DNA from: Nocardioides aromaticivorans
Lineage (GTDB): Bacteria > Actinomycetota > Actinomycetes > Propionibacteriales > Nocardioidaceae
DNA length: 64,000 nt
Direction: 5' to 3'
Assembly (NCBI RefSeq): GCF_013408525.1
Contig: NZ_JACBZM010000001.1
Coordinates: forward strand, 3,100,001-3,164,000
Of the stretch, positions 23,165 through 31,679 are shown piece after piece (positions within the stretch are counted from its first letter, which is position 1; every line of letters starts with the position of its first letter). Under the pieces are notes generated by a model. It was given only the letters and a program-made list of their open reading frames with translations, did no database searches and was not told the DNA's origin. The translations under genes and the position numbers were made by a program.

Positions 23165-24772
23165 ATGAGCACGACAGTGACGACGACCGAGCTGGTGGTG
23201 GAGGACGTCCTCGGGGCGCCCGTCCAGGTGTTCGCGGAGCGCTTCCGCGCGCTGCACGAGGTGCTGGCCGCATCGGTCGCGCACGGCGACCGGCCCTATG
23301 TCGTCACCCTCGAGGGCCGGCTCACCTTCGCCGAGCACGCCCGCCGGGTCTCCTCGCTCGCCCACGAGCTGCGCACGACGTACGGCGTCGACAAGGGCGA
23401 CCGGGTCGCGATCGACGCCGCCAACTCCCAGGCCTGGATCGAGACCTTCTGGGCGACGGTCTCGATCGGCGCGATCGCCGTCGGCTGCAACGCCTGGTGG
23501 TCGGCGCGCGAGCTGCAGGACGCGCTGGAGCTGACCACCCCCAAGCTGGTCGTCGCCGACGCCCGCCGCCGCGCGCTCCTCGCCGACATCGCCACCACGG
23601 CGCCGGTCCTCGGCCTCGAGGACGACCACGAGCGTCTCGCCACGCTGCACCCGGACGCGCCGCTGCCGAGCGCCGACGTCGCCGAGGACGACCCCGCGGT
23701 CATCCTCTTCACCTCCGGCACGTCGGGGCGTCCCAAGGGCGCCGTGCACACGCACCGCAACCTCTGCTCGGTGATCGGCTTCCACCGCAGCATGGACGCC
23801 CTGGCTGCGCAGTACGGCGACCCGGTGGCGCCGCAGGACAAGGTCTACCTGCTGGCGATGCCGCTGTTCCACGTCGGGAGCCTGCACAACCTGGCCGTCC
23901 CGCGCCTCGCCAACGGCAGCACGGCCGCCCTCCACCTGGGTGCGTTCGACCCGGAGAAGGTGCTGCAGCTGGTCCAGGACGCCCGGGTCACCCACTGGGG
24001 CGCCGTGCCGACGATGGCGAACCGCCTGCTCGGCTTCGACCGCGTCGGCGACTACGACACGTCCTCCCTCTACGCCTTCTCGCTGGCATCCGCGCCGTCG
24101 AGCACCGCGTTCAAGGAGCGGCTGCGCACGCACCTGCCGTTCGCCGGTGCGCTCGTCGACAGCTACGGCCTCACCGAGTCGTGCACCGCGGTCGCCCTGG
24201 CGACACCCCTCGACCTCGCCGAGGCGCCGGGCACCCTCGGCACGCCGATCATCGGCGTGGAGATGGAGGTGCGCGACCCGCTCGGCAACCCGCTGCCGCC
24301 GGGCGAGGAGGGCGAGATCTGCGTCCGCAGCGCCTACAACATGCTCGGCTACTGGGAGAACCCGGACGCCACCGCGGCCGCGATCGACGCCGACCGCTGG
24401 CTGCACACCGGCGACATCGGCACCTTCGACGACAAGGGCCGGATCCGGCTCGCCGCACGCCGCTCGGACCTGATCATCCGTGGCGGTGAGAACGTCTACC
24501 CCGCCGAGGTGGAGGGCCTCCTCGTGGAGCACCCCGCGGTGCGCGAGTGCGTCGTGCTCGGCGTACCCCACGACGACCTGGGCCAGGAGGTGGGCGCCGT
24601 CGTCGTGCCCGAGGACGCCGGGACCGACGCGGCCGCGCTCGTCACCGAGCTGCAGGAGTACGCCGCCCGCGGGCTCGCGCACTACAAGGTGCCCACGCAC
24701 TGGCGGGTCGCCGCGGAGCCCCTGCCGCGCAACGCCACCGGCAAGGTCGTCCGCCCGGCGGTGACCCTGTGA
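23165..24772 (+). CDS. Class I adenylate-forming acyl-CoA ligase (FadD-like)
   Basis: 535 residues. Motifs in order: ILFTSGTSGRPKGAVHTH (ATP loop), DSYGLTESCTAV, WLHTGDIGTFDDKG, RRSDLIIRGGENVYPAEVE (hinge), and the catalytic lysine in RNATGKVVR. ATG 23165 was chosen as the conserved start. The stop overlaps the OYE gene (GTGA). It activates a carboxylic acid as CoA thioester; the KshA and KstR-like neighbours make a steroid side-chain or ring acid a reasonable guess. Confidence 0.9.
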   Translation: MSTTVTTTELVVEDVLGAPVQVFAERFRALHEVLAASVAHGDRPYVVTLEGRLTFAEHARRVSSLAHELRTTYGVDKGDRVAIDAANSQAWIETFWATVSIGAIAVGCNAWWSARELQDALELTTPKLVVADARRRALLADIATTAPVLGLEDDHERLATLHPDAPLPSADVAEDDPAVILFTSGTSGRPKGAVHTHRNLCSVIGFHRSMDALAAQYGDPVAPQDKVYLLAMPLFHVGSLHNLAVPRLANGSTAALHLGAFDPEKVLQLVQDARVTHWGAVPTMANRLLGFDRVGDYDTSSLYAFSLASAPSSTAFKERLRTHLPFAGALVDSYGLTESCTAVALATPLDLAEAPGTLGTPIIGVEMEVRDPLGNPLPPGEEGEICVRSAYNMLGYWENPDATAAAIDADRWLHTGDIGTFDDKGRIRLAARRSDLIIRGGENVYPAEVEGLLVEHPAVRECVVLGVPHDDLGQEVGAVVVPEDAGTDAAALVTELQEYAARGLAHYKVPTHWRVAAEPLPRNATGKVVRPAVTL

Positions 24773-26046
24773 GCACCCGGAACGAGACGCCCGACGTCTT
24801 CTCCGCGGGCAGGCTCGGCCCGCTCACCCTCCGCAACCGCACGATCAAGGCCGCCACCTACGAGGGCCTGAGCCACCGTGGTCGGGTCACCCAGGACCTG
24901 GTCGACTTCCATGTCGCCTACGCGAAGGGCGGGGTCGGGATGACGACGGTCGCCTACCTCGCCGTCGCGAAGGACGGCCGCACGGACCGGCACCAGGTGC
25001 TCTGGACCGACGAGGCGATGCCCGGCCTGCGGGCGCTCACCGATGCCGTGCACGCCGAGGGTGCGGCGGTCTCGGCCCAGATCGGCCACGGTGGTCCGGT
25101 CGCGGAGGCCCGGGGGAACCGGTCGCCCGCGCTGGCACCGTCGGCCCGGACCAACGTGATCGCGATGAACCGTTCGCAGGCCGCCACGCGGGCCGACATC
25201 GAGCGGATCGTCGCGGCGCACGGGCACGCGGCGAGCCGGGCCGTCGAAGCGGGCTTCGACGCCGTCGAGGTGCACCTCGGCCACAACTACTTCGCCAGCG
25301 CCTTCCTCAGTCCCAAGCTCAACCGGCGCGACGACGAGTTCGGCGGCAGCCTCCGCAACCGGGCGAAGGTCGCCCGCGGCATCCTCCAGGCGGTGCGGGA
25401 CGCGGTCGGCGACCGGATCGCGATCGTCGCCAAGATGAACATGGACGACGGCGCCCCCGGCGGGTTCTGGCTCGACGAGGCGATCCCGGTCGCGCAGTGG
25501 CTGGAGGCCGACGGCACCCTCGACGCGCTGGAGATGACGGCGGGCAGCTCGCTGCTGAACCCGATGTACCTCTTCAAGGGCGACGTCCCGCTCGACGAGT
25601 TCGCCGGCGTCATGCCGCAGCCGATCAAGGCCGGCGTGAAGGCGGTCGGGCACCGGCTGCTCAAGGCCTACCCCTACACCGACGGCTTCCTGCTGGAGGA
25701 CGCCAAGCAGGTCCGCGCTGCCGTCGACCTGCCGATGGTGCTGCTCGGCGGGGTCAGCAGCCGCGAGGTCATGGACACCGCCATGGCCGAGGGCTTCGGC
25801 TTCGTCGCGATGGCCCGCGCCCTGCTGCGCGAGCCCGACCTGGTCAACCGGATGCAGGCCGACGAGACGCGCCGCTCGCTGTGCATCCACTGCAACAAGT
25901 GCATGCCGACCAACTACACCGGGACTCGCTGCGTGCTGGTCGACCGGCGGACCACCCGCAGCGCCAGCTGGGGCAAGCCGGAGGGCTACGCGGCCACCAC
26001 GCCGGGCCCTTCCGGTGAGTGGGACGCGTCACATCACGGATCCTGA
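24769..26046 (+). CDS. OYE-type flavin oxidoreductase with C-terminal Fe-S cysteines
   Basis: 425 residues from GTG 24769. TIM-barrel signatures: PLTLRNRTIKAAT, HLGHNYFASAFLSPKLNRRDDEFGGSLRNR, and LLGGVSSREVMD. After the barrel, CIHCNKC with a further Cys nine residues on (TRCVL) matches the [4Fe-4S] site of 2,4-dienoyl-CoA reductase-like members, though the NAD(P)-binding domain of those large enzymes is absent. Translationally coupled to the ligase, so it probably reduces an enoyl or dienoyl intermediate. Confidence 0.85.
   Translation: MSTRNETPDVFSAGRLGPLTLRNRTIKAATYEGLSHRGRVTQDLVDFHVAYAKGGVGMTTVAYLAVAKDGRTDRHQVLWTDEAMPGLRALTDAVHAEGAAVSAQIGHGGPVAEARGNRSPALAPSARTNVIAMNRSQAATRADIERIVAAHGHAASRAVEAGFDAVEVHLGHNYFASAFLSPKLNRRDDEFGGSLRNRAKVARGILQAVRDAVGDRIAIVAKMNMDDGAPGGFWLDEAIPVAQWLEADGTLDALEMTAGSSLLNPMYLFKGDVPLDEFAGVMPQPIKAGVKAVGHRLLKAYPYTDGFLLEDAKQVRAAVDLPMVLLGGVSSREVMDTAMAEGFGFVAMARALLREPDLVNRMQADETRRSLCIHCNKCMPTNYTGTRCVLVDRRTTRSASWGKPEGYAATTPGPSGEWDASHHGS
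26012..26024 (+). promoter_or_regulatory. Shared motif upstream of the ABC transporter operon
   Basis: CCGGTGAGTGGGA lies in the last codons of the OYE gene and ends 44 bp before the permease GTG, the same spacing as at kshA. Placement inside coding sequence, yet at fixed distance from the next start, favours a functional site. Confidence 0.5.
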
Positions 26047-26067
26047 CCGGACTGGGAGATTCCTTCC

Positions 26068-27021
26068 GTGACCCGCCGATTCCTCCTCCCGCTCCTGGAG
26101 CTGGTCGCTGTCCTGTTCCTGGTCAGCATCGGGGTCTTCCTGCTGCTGTCGCTGGTCCCCGGCGACCCGGCCGTCGCCGTGCTCGGCGAGGGCCGCAGCC
26201 CGCAGGAGTACGACGCCCTGCGCGAGCAGCTCGGTCTCGACGACCCGCTCCTGGCCCGGTACGCCGACTGGCTCGGCGGCGTCCTGCACGGCGACCTCGG
26301 CACGTCGCTGGTCCCGCCGCAGACCGACGTCCTCGACCGGATCGCGTCCGCGTTCCCGGTCAGCCTCGAGCTGGCCGTGCTCGGGCTGGTGCTGGCGCTG
26401 CTCATCGCGGTCCCGCTGGCGATGTGGTCGGCGTACCACCAGGGCGGCCGCGCCGACCGCGCCATCAGCGCCGTCACGTTCGGCCTGCTGTCGATGCCGT
26501 CCTTCCTGATCGGCATCGTGCTGATCGCGGTGCTGGTGAACTCGCTGGGGATCTTCCCGCGCAACGAGTGGGTGCGCCCCGGTGACAGCCTCGCGGGCAA
26601 CCTGTCCCACGCCTTCCTGCCGGCGCTGACGATCGCGCTGATGGAGGCGGCGATGTTCACCCGGATCCTGCGCAACGACCTGGTCACCACGCTGCACGAG
26701 GACTTCATCCTCGCCGCCCGCGCCCGCGGCATGTCGCCGCTGCGGATCATGGTCAGCGACGCGCTGCGACCCTCGTCGTTCTCGCTCGTCACCGTGCTCG
26801 GGCTGAGCATCGGGCGACTCGTCGGCAGCACCGTGATCGTGGAGTACCTCTTCGCGCTGCCCGGCATGGGCAAGCTCGTCATCGACGCCGCCAACCAGGG
26901 CAACTACCCGGTCGTTCAGGGCGCGGTGCTCGTCATCGCCGTCGTGTACGTCGGCAGCAACGCCCTGATCGACCGTTCCTACGGACTGCTCGACCCGAGG
27001 ACCCGCCGTGCTCGCGCCTGA
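26068..27021 (+). CDS. ABC transporter permease, DppB/OppB type
   Basis: 317 residues from GTG 26068. An N-terminal membrane helix and the segment VPGDPAVAVLG are typical of DppB-like permeases. The EAA loop is ILAARARGMSPLRIMVSDALRPS, and VEYLFALPGMGKLVIDA follows. About six transmembrane segments. Partner of the next permease, two ATPases and the lipoprotein at 32803. It imports a peptide, opine or similar small molecule. Confidence 0.92.
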   Translation: MTRRFLLPLLELVAVLFLVSIGVFLLLSLVPGDPAVAVLGEGRSPQEYDALREQLGLDDPLLARYADWLGGVLHGDLGTSLVPPQTDVLDRIASAFPVSLELAVLGLVLALLIAVPLAMWSAYHQGGRADRAISAVTFGLLSMPSFLIGIVLIAVLVNSLGIFPRNEWVRPGDSLAGNLSHAFLPALTIALMEAAMFTRILRNDLVTTLHEDFILAARARGMSPLRIMVSDALRPSSFSLVTVLGLSIGRLVGSTVIVEYLFALPGMGKLVIDAANQGNYPVVQGAVLVIAVVYVGSNALIDRSYGLLDPRTRRARA

Positions 27022-28063
27022 ACCCGTCGTCCCGCCCCGTCCCGCCCTCCGCGACCGTCGTACGACGCTCCTGCTGACGGGCGTCCTCCTGCTGGCCGCC
27101 GGCCTCGGCGTCGCCGGCTGGGCCGCCGGCACCACCGTGCTGGTCACGCTGGTCCGGATGCTCGTTCTGGTCGCGGGCCTGCTCGCCGCGATCGCCGGCC
27201 TCGGCCGGATGGCCCGCGCCGTGCGGGGCAGGCCCGTCGACGTCGTCTTCTGGCTCGGCATGACGTGGCTGGTGCTCGTCCTCGGCGCCGCCGCCCTCGC
27301 GCCCTGGCTGCCGCTCGGCAGCGCCGACGACTCGGTGAAGGGCCTGACCTCGCCGATCTTCGCGCCTCCCGGCGGGATCGGTGCCGAGCACCCGCTCGGC
27401 ACCAACAACTACGGCCTCGACGTCCTCGCCCGTGCCGTGTACGGCGCCCGGACCTCCATCCTCGTCGCCCTGCTGGCCGTGCTCATCGGCACCACCGTGG
27501 GCGGTCTCGTGGGCCTGGTGTCCGGCTTCGTGCGCGGCGCCACCGACCGGGTCGTCGGGATCCTGGCCAACGCGCTGCTCGCCGTACCCCCGCTGATCCT
27601 GCTCATCGCGCTCGGCACCGTGCTCGACCCGAGCGTGCGCAGCATCGCGTTCGCCCTGTCCCTGCTGACGATCCCCAGCATGGTGCGGCTCGCGCGGGCC
27701 AACACGATCACCGTCGCGCAGCGGGAGTACGTGCTCGCCGCGCGGGCGCTCGGCGCCGGCCGGGTGCGGCTGATGCTGCGCGAGGTGCTGCCCAACGTGG
27801 TGCTGCCGGTGCTGTCGCTCGCGGTCGTGATGATCTCCGTGCTCGTGGTCGCGGAGGCGTCGCTGTCCTTCCTCGGCATCGGCATCGAGCAGCCGCAGCC
27901 GACGTGGGGGAACATGATCGCCGAGGGCCAGGGCGGCGTCATGGAGAAGCACCCCTTCATCGTGGTGGTGCCGGGGATCTGCCTGTTCCTGACCGTGTTC
28001 TCCTTCAACCTGCTGGGGGAGAGGGCGCAGAAGCGCTGGGACCCGAGGGCGGCCAAGCTGTGA
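27008..28063 (+). CDS. ABC transporter permease, DppC/OppC type
   Basis: 351 residues from GTG 27008, overlapping the first permease by 14 bp. HPLGTNNYGLDVLARAVYGARTS is the hallmark of DppC proteins, with EAA loop YVLAARALGAGRVRLMLREVLPN. It has two extra N-terminal membrane segments compared with the usual family length of about 290. Forms the membrane channel with DppB-like protein. Confidence 0.92.
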   Translation: MLAPEPVVPPRPALRDRRTTLLLTGVLLLAAGLGVAGWAAGTTVLVTLVRMLVLVAGLLAAIAGLGRMARAVRGRPVDVVFWLGMTWLVLVLGAAALAPWLPLGSADDSVKGLTSPIFAPPGGIGAEHPLGTNNYGLDVLARAVYGARTSILVALLAVLIGTTVGGLVGLVSGFVRGATDRVVGILANALLAVPPLILLIALGTVLDPSVRSIAFALSLLTIPSMVRLARANTITVAQREYVLAARALGAGRVRLMLREVLPNVVLPVLSLAVVMISVLVVAEASLSFLGIGIEQPQPTWGNMIAEGQGGVMEKHPFIVVVPGICLFLTVFSFNLLGERAQKRWDPRAAKL

Positions 28064-29073
28064 CCACTCCTACCGCACTGCTGGAGGTCGAGGACCTCCG
28101 CACGACCTTCCACACCCCGCGCGGCGACGTGCGCGCCGTCGACGGCGTCTCCTTCGCCCTCGCGGCGGGCGAGACCCTCGGACTGGTGGGGGAGTCCGGC
28201 TCGGGCAAGTCGGTGCTCGGCCGCACCGTCATGGGGCTGGTCGCCTCCGGTGGCACCACCACCGTCAGCGGGACCGTGCGCCTCGGCGGCCGCTCGGTGC
28301 ACGAGCTCAGGCCGTCGGCGCGCCGACGGCTCTGGGGGCCGGAGGTCGCGATGGTCTTCCAGGACCCGATGACCTCGCTCAACCCCGTCAAGCGGGTCGG
28401 CACCCACCTCACCGAGACCCTCCGGCGCCACCTCCGCTGCTCGCGCGCCGAGGCCACCGAGCGTGCGGTCGACCTGCTCCGCCAGGTCGGGATCCCCGAG
28501 CCCGCGCGGCGCCTGCGGCAGTATCCCCACGAGCTCTCCGGCGGCATGCGCCAGCGCGTGGTGATCGCGACCGCGCTGGCCTGCGACCCGCGGCTGCTGA
28601 TCGCCGACGAGCCGACCACCGCCCTCGACGTCACCGTGCAGAAGCAGATCCTCGACCTGCTCGGCTCGCTCGTCGCGGAGCGCGGCATGGCGATGCTGCT
28701 GGTCAGCCACGACCTCGGCGCCGTCGCCGGACGCACCGACAGGGTGCAGGTCATGTACGCCGGCCGCACGGTCGAGTCCGGTCCGACCCGGCCGGTCTTC
28801 GCGGCGCCCGCGCACCCCTACACCGACGCGCTGCTCGCCTCGATCCCGCGGCTCGGGAACGCGCCGCACACCGTCCTGCGCACCATCGAGGGCAACCCGC
28901 CCGACATGACCCGCCCGCCCGCGGGCTGCCGGTTCGCGCCCCGCTGCGGGTTCGCGACGGACACCTGCCGCGACGCGCTGCCGGTGGCGGCCGTCGTACC
29001 GGGTGGGCGCGAGGTGGCCTGCCACCACCCGTTGCGCACTGCCGTCCTGGAAGGAGCCGAGCATGGCCGGTAG
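28060..29073 (+). CDS. ABC transporter ATP-binding protein, DppD/OppD type
   Basis: 337 residues from GTG 28060. Walker A GESGSGKSV, Q-loop VFQDPMTSLNP, signature LSGGMRQRV, Walker B LLIADEPTTALD and switch His SHDLG. The C-terminal oligopeptide domain carries three or more cysteines (CRFAPRCGFATDTC), which in this family can bind an Fe-S cluster. Coupled to the permease by GTGA. Confidence 0.93.
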   Translation: MTTPTALLEVEDLRTTFHTPRGDVRAVDGVSFALAAGETLGLVGESGSGKSVLGRTVMGLVASGGTTTVSGTVRLGGRSVHELRPSARRRLWGPEVAMVFQDPMTSLNPVKRVGTHLTETLRRHLRCSRAEATERAVDLLRQVGIPEPARRLRQYPHELSGGMRQRVVIATALACDPRLLIADEPTTALDVTVQKQILDLLGSLVAERGMAMLLVSHDLGAVAGRTDRVQVMYAGRTVESGPTRPVFAAPAHPYTDALLASIPRLGNAPHTVLRTIEGNPPDMTRPPAGCRFAPRCGFATDTCRDALPVAAVVPGGREVACHHPLRTAVLEGAEHGR

Positions 29074-30046
29074 CGGTACGGCGCACCTGCGTCCGGACCG
29101 GGAGCGGGCGCTCGTCGTCGACGACCTCGTCGTCGAGTTCCCCGTCGCGCGCGGCACGGTGCACGCCGTGTCCGGGCTCAGCCTCGACCTCCTGCCCGGG
29201 GAGACCCTCGGCATCCTCGGCGAGTCCGGCTGCGGGAAGTCCAGCGCGGGGCGCGCGGTGATGCAGCTGCCGCCTCCGACGTCGGGATCGGTGCGGCTCG
29301 GCGAGGTCGAGCTCACCGGTCTGCCCGCCCGGCGGATGCGCGAGGCCCGGTCCCGGATGCAGCTGGTGCTGCAGGACCCGGTCTCCGCGCTCAACCCACG
29401 GCGACGCGTGAAGGACCTCGTCGTGGAGGGCCTGGAGATCTGGGGCTGGGGCGCGCGGGACCGCGACCACTTCGTCGACGAGCTGCTGTCGTCGGTCGGG
29501 CTCGACCCCGCGACGGTGCGCGACAAGCGGCCGCACGAGCTGTCCGGTGGCCAGTGCCAGCGGGTCTGCATCGCCCGCTCGCTCGCGCTCGACCCCGACG
29601 TGCTGATCTGCGACGAGCCGGTCTCCAGCCTCGACGTGTCCGTCCAGGCGCAGATCCTCAACCTGCTGGAGAAGGCGCGGGAGCGGCTGCGGCTCTCGAT
29701 GGTCTTCATCGCCCACGACGTGGCCGTCGTGAAGAACATCAGCGACCGGGTGCTGGTGATGTACCTCGGCAAGACCTGCGAGGTGCTGCCGTCGGCGTCG
29801 CTGGAGGACGCGCTCCACCCCTACACGCGGCTGCTCCTGGCGTCGGTGCCCGAGGCGGCCGCGCCCGACGGGGAGGGCGCCGAGCCCGCGCGGGCGGTCG
29901 AGCTGCCCTCGCCGCTGGACCCGCCGTCCGGGTGCCGGTTCCGCACCCGCTGCCCGCTCGCCACCGACCGGTGTGCGGGCGAGGAGCCCGAGCTGCGGGA
30001 GGTCCGCCCCGGACAGTTCGTGGCCTGTCACCACGTGGAGGCATGA
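29063..30046 (+). CDS. ABC transporter ATP-binding protein, DppF/OppF type
   Basis: 327 residues from ATG 29063, preceded by AAGGAG and overlapping the DppD-like gene. Walker A GESGCGKSS, signature LSGGQCQRV (Cys in place of the more usual R/A), Walker B LICDEPVSSLD, and switch AHDVA. Ends with the C-x(6)-C peptide-transporter domain (CRFRTRCPLATDRC). Works as heterodimer with the preceding ATPase. Confidence 0.93.
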   Translation: MAGSGTAHLRPDRERALVVDDLVVEFPVARGTVHAVSGLSLDLLPGETLGILGESGCGKSSAGRAVMQLPPPTSGSVRLGEVELTGLPARRMREARSRMQLVLQDPVSALNPRRRVKDLVVEGLEIWGWGARDRDHFVDELLSSVGLDPATVRDKRPHELSGGQCQRVCIARSLALDPDVLICDEPVSSLDVSVQAQILNLLEKARERLRLSMVFIAHDVAVVKNISDRVLVMYLGKTCEVLPSASLEDALHPYTRLLLASVPEAAAPDGEGAEPARAVELPSPLDPPSGCRFRTRCPLATDRCAGEEPELREVRPGQFVACHHVEA

Positions 30047-31455
30047 CCCCGATGTACGACGACGCGATCGCCACTGCCGCCGCCATCCGGTCCGGGGAGG
30101 TGTCCGCGCGCGAGGTCGCCGAGGACGCCATCGCCCGCATCGAGAAGCACTCCGCCCTCAACGCGGTCGTGGCGGAGCGCTTCGAGCAGGCCCTCGCCGA
30201 GGTCGACGCCGGCCTGCCCGCCGGACCGCTCCACGGTGTGCCGACGCTCATCAAGGACCTCGGCATGCAGGTCGCCGGTCTCCCGCTGACCCGCGGCAGC
30301 CGCCTGTGGGACGGCGACGTCCAGGCCGTCGACAGCGAGCTGGTACGGCGCTACCGCGCCGCCGGCATGGTCGTCATCGGCATGTCCAACAGCCCCGAGC
30401 TCGGCAAGAACGCGAGCACCGAGCCGCTCCTCCACGGCCCCACCCGCAACCCGTGGGCGCCCACCCACTCGCCGGGTGGCTCCTCCGGCGGGGCCGCCGC
30501 TGCCGTGTCCGCCGGGCTGGTGCCGGTGGCCCACGGCAACGACGGAGGCGGATCGATCCGGATCCCGGCGTCGGCCTGCGGGCTGTTCGGTCTCAAGCCG
30601 AGCCGGGGCCGCGTGTCGTCGTACCCGGTGGCGGGGATGCTGGCCGCGCCGCTGTCGGTCAACCACGTGCTGACCCGCTCGGTGCGCGACAGCGCGCTGC
30701 TGCTCGACCTGTCGTCGGCGCCGTTGCACGGCGACGCCCTCGCCGCGCCCACGCCGTCGTCGCCGTTCGTCGAGCAGGCCGCCACCGCACCGCTGCGGCT
30801 GCGGATCGGGCTCGCTGTCGAGCGGGCCGACGGGGGCGAGGTGTCGCCCGAGGTGGTGGCCGCCGTACGGTCCGTCGCCGCGCTCTGCGAGGAGCTCGGC
30901 CACGTCGTCGAGGAGACCACGCTGGCCCACGACCACGAGCTCGTGATGAGCGGATTCGCCACCCTGATGGGGGTCTCGCTGCTCGCCGACGTCCAGCACC
31001 GGCTCGAGGCGCTCGGCCGTGAGCTGCGGGACGACGACCTCGAGCCGTTCACGCGGATGATCCACGACCACTACCTCGCCACCATGACCCCGGTGCAGGT
31101 GTACGACGGACTCGCCGCGGTCCAGCAGGCGGGCTGGCAGCTCGGGACGAGCTTCTCGTCGTACGACCTCCTGCTCACCCCGACCCTCCCGCTGCCCGTC
31201 CCCGAGCTCGGCGTCCTCGACACCTCCGACCCGGCCGTGATGTGGCAGCGCGGCGGTGACTACTCGTCGTTCACCGCCGTCGCCAACGCCACCGGCATGC
31301 CCGCGATGTCGATCCCCGCCGGCCTCGACACCGCCGGCCTCCCTCTGGGCGCGCACTTCATCGGCGACCTCGGCACCGAGGGCACCCTCCTCGCCTTGGC
31401 CACCCAGCTCGAGGCCGCCCGACCCTGGGAGCTCCTCGCGCCGTCGTACCGGTGA
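30043..31455 (+). CDS. Amidase-signature family amidase at the end of the ABC operon
   Basis: 470 residues; ATG 30043 overlaps the ATPase stop (a second ATG at 30052 is possible). Triad: Lys71 in LIKDLG, Ser147 in PGGSSGG and Ser171 in GNDGGGSIRIPAS. The closing part (LLLTPTLPLPVPELG) is typical. It is different from the nitrile-pathway amidase at 1944 in length and sequence. Coupling to an importer suggests that it hydrolyses the imported amide or peptide-like compound. Confidence 0.9.
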   Translation: MTPMYDDAIATAAAIRSGEVSAREVAEDAIARIEKHSALNAVVAERFEQALAEVDAGLPAGPLHGVPTLIKDLGMQVAGLPLTRGSRLWDGDVQAVDSELVRRYRAAGMVVIGMSNSPELGKNASTEPLLHGPTRNPWAPTHSPGGSSGGAAAAVSAGLVPVAHGNDGGGSIRIPASACGLFGLKPSRGRVSSYPVAGMLAAPLSVNHVLTRSVRDSALLLDLSSAPLHGDALAAPTPSSPFVEQAATAPLRLRIGLAVERADGGEVSPEVVAAVRSVAALCEELGHVVEETTLAHDHELVMSGFATLMGVSLLADVQHRLEALGRELRDDDLEPFTRMIHDHYLATMTPVQVYDGLAAVQQAGWQLGTSFSSYDLLLTPTLPLPVPELGVLDTSDPAVMWQRGGDYSSFTAVANATGMPAMSIPAGLDTAGLPLGAHFIGDLGTEGTLLALATQLEAARPWELLAPSYR

Positions 31456-31466
31456 GTCTTGTAGCG

Positions 31467-31545
31467 CGCGAAGTGTGAGGGTTTCTCCGCCGAAGTGTGT
31501 GGTTTTCTCCTGCGAGGTGTGACGGTTTCTCCCGCGAGATGTGAC
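31467..31545 (+). repeat. Left 22-bp tandem array of cassette B
   Basis: Full units at 31467-31488, 31489-31510 and 31511-31532, then a partial unit to 31545. Each reads roughly GCGARGTGTG followed by a variable S and GGTTTCTCC. It begins 11 bases after the amidase stop. Confidence 0.88.
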
Positions 31546-31602
31546 TGAGCGCTGTCCCATCCGTCCCACGGGTGCGTCGGAGGACCGACGAGGCGCGACG
31601 TC

Positions 31603-31630
31603 CCTGTGGAGAGAGGCCCCGATCCACAGG
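31603..31630. promoter_or_regulatory. CCTGTGGA/TCCACAGG inverted repeat upstream of nuclease gene B
   Basis: Perfect 8-bp arms (31603-31610 and 31623-31630) with a 12-nt spacer, 50 bp before the ATG. They contain the same TCCACA hexamer found twice before nuclease gene A, so a common binding protein, perhaps the gene product's winged helix, is plausible. Confidence 0.5.
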
Positions 31631-31679
31631 TCGTTCCCGGCAGCCCGTCGCCGACGGCCATCGCGCCGATCCTCGAGCG

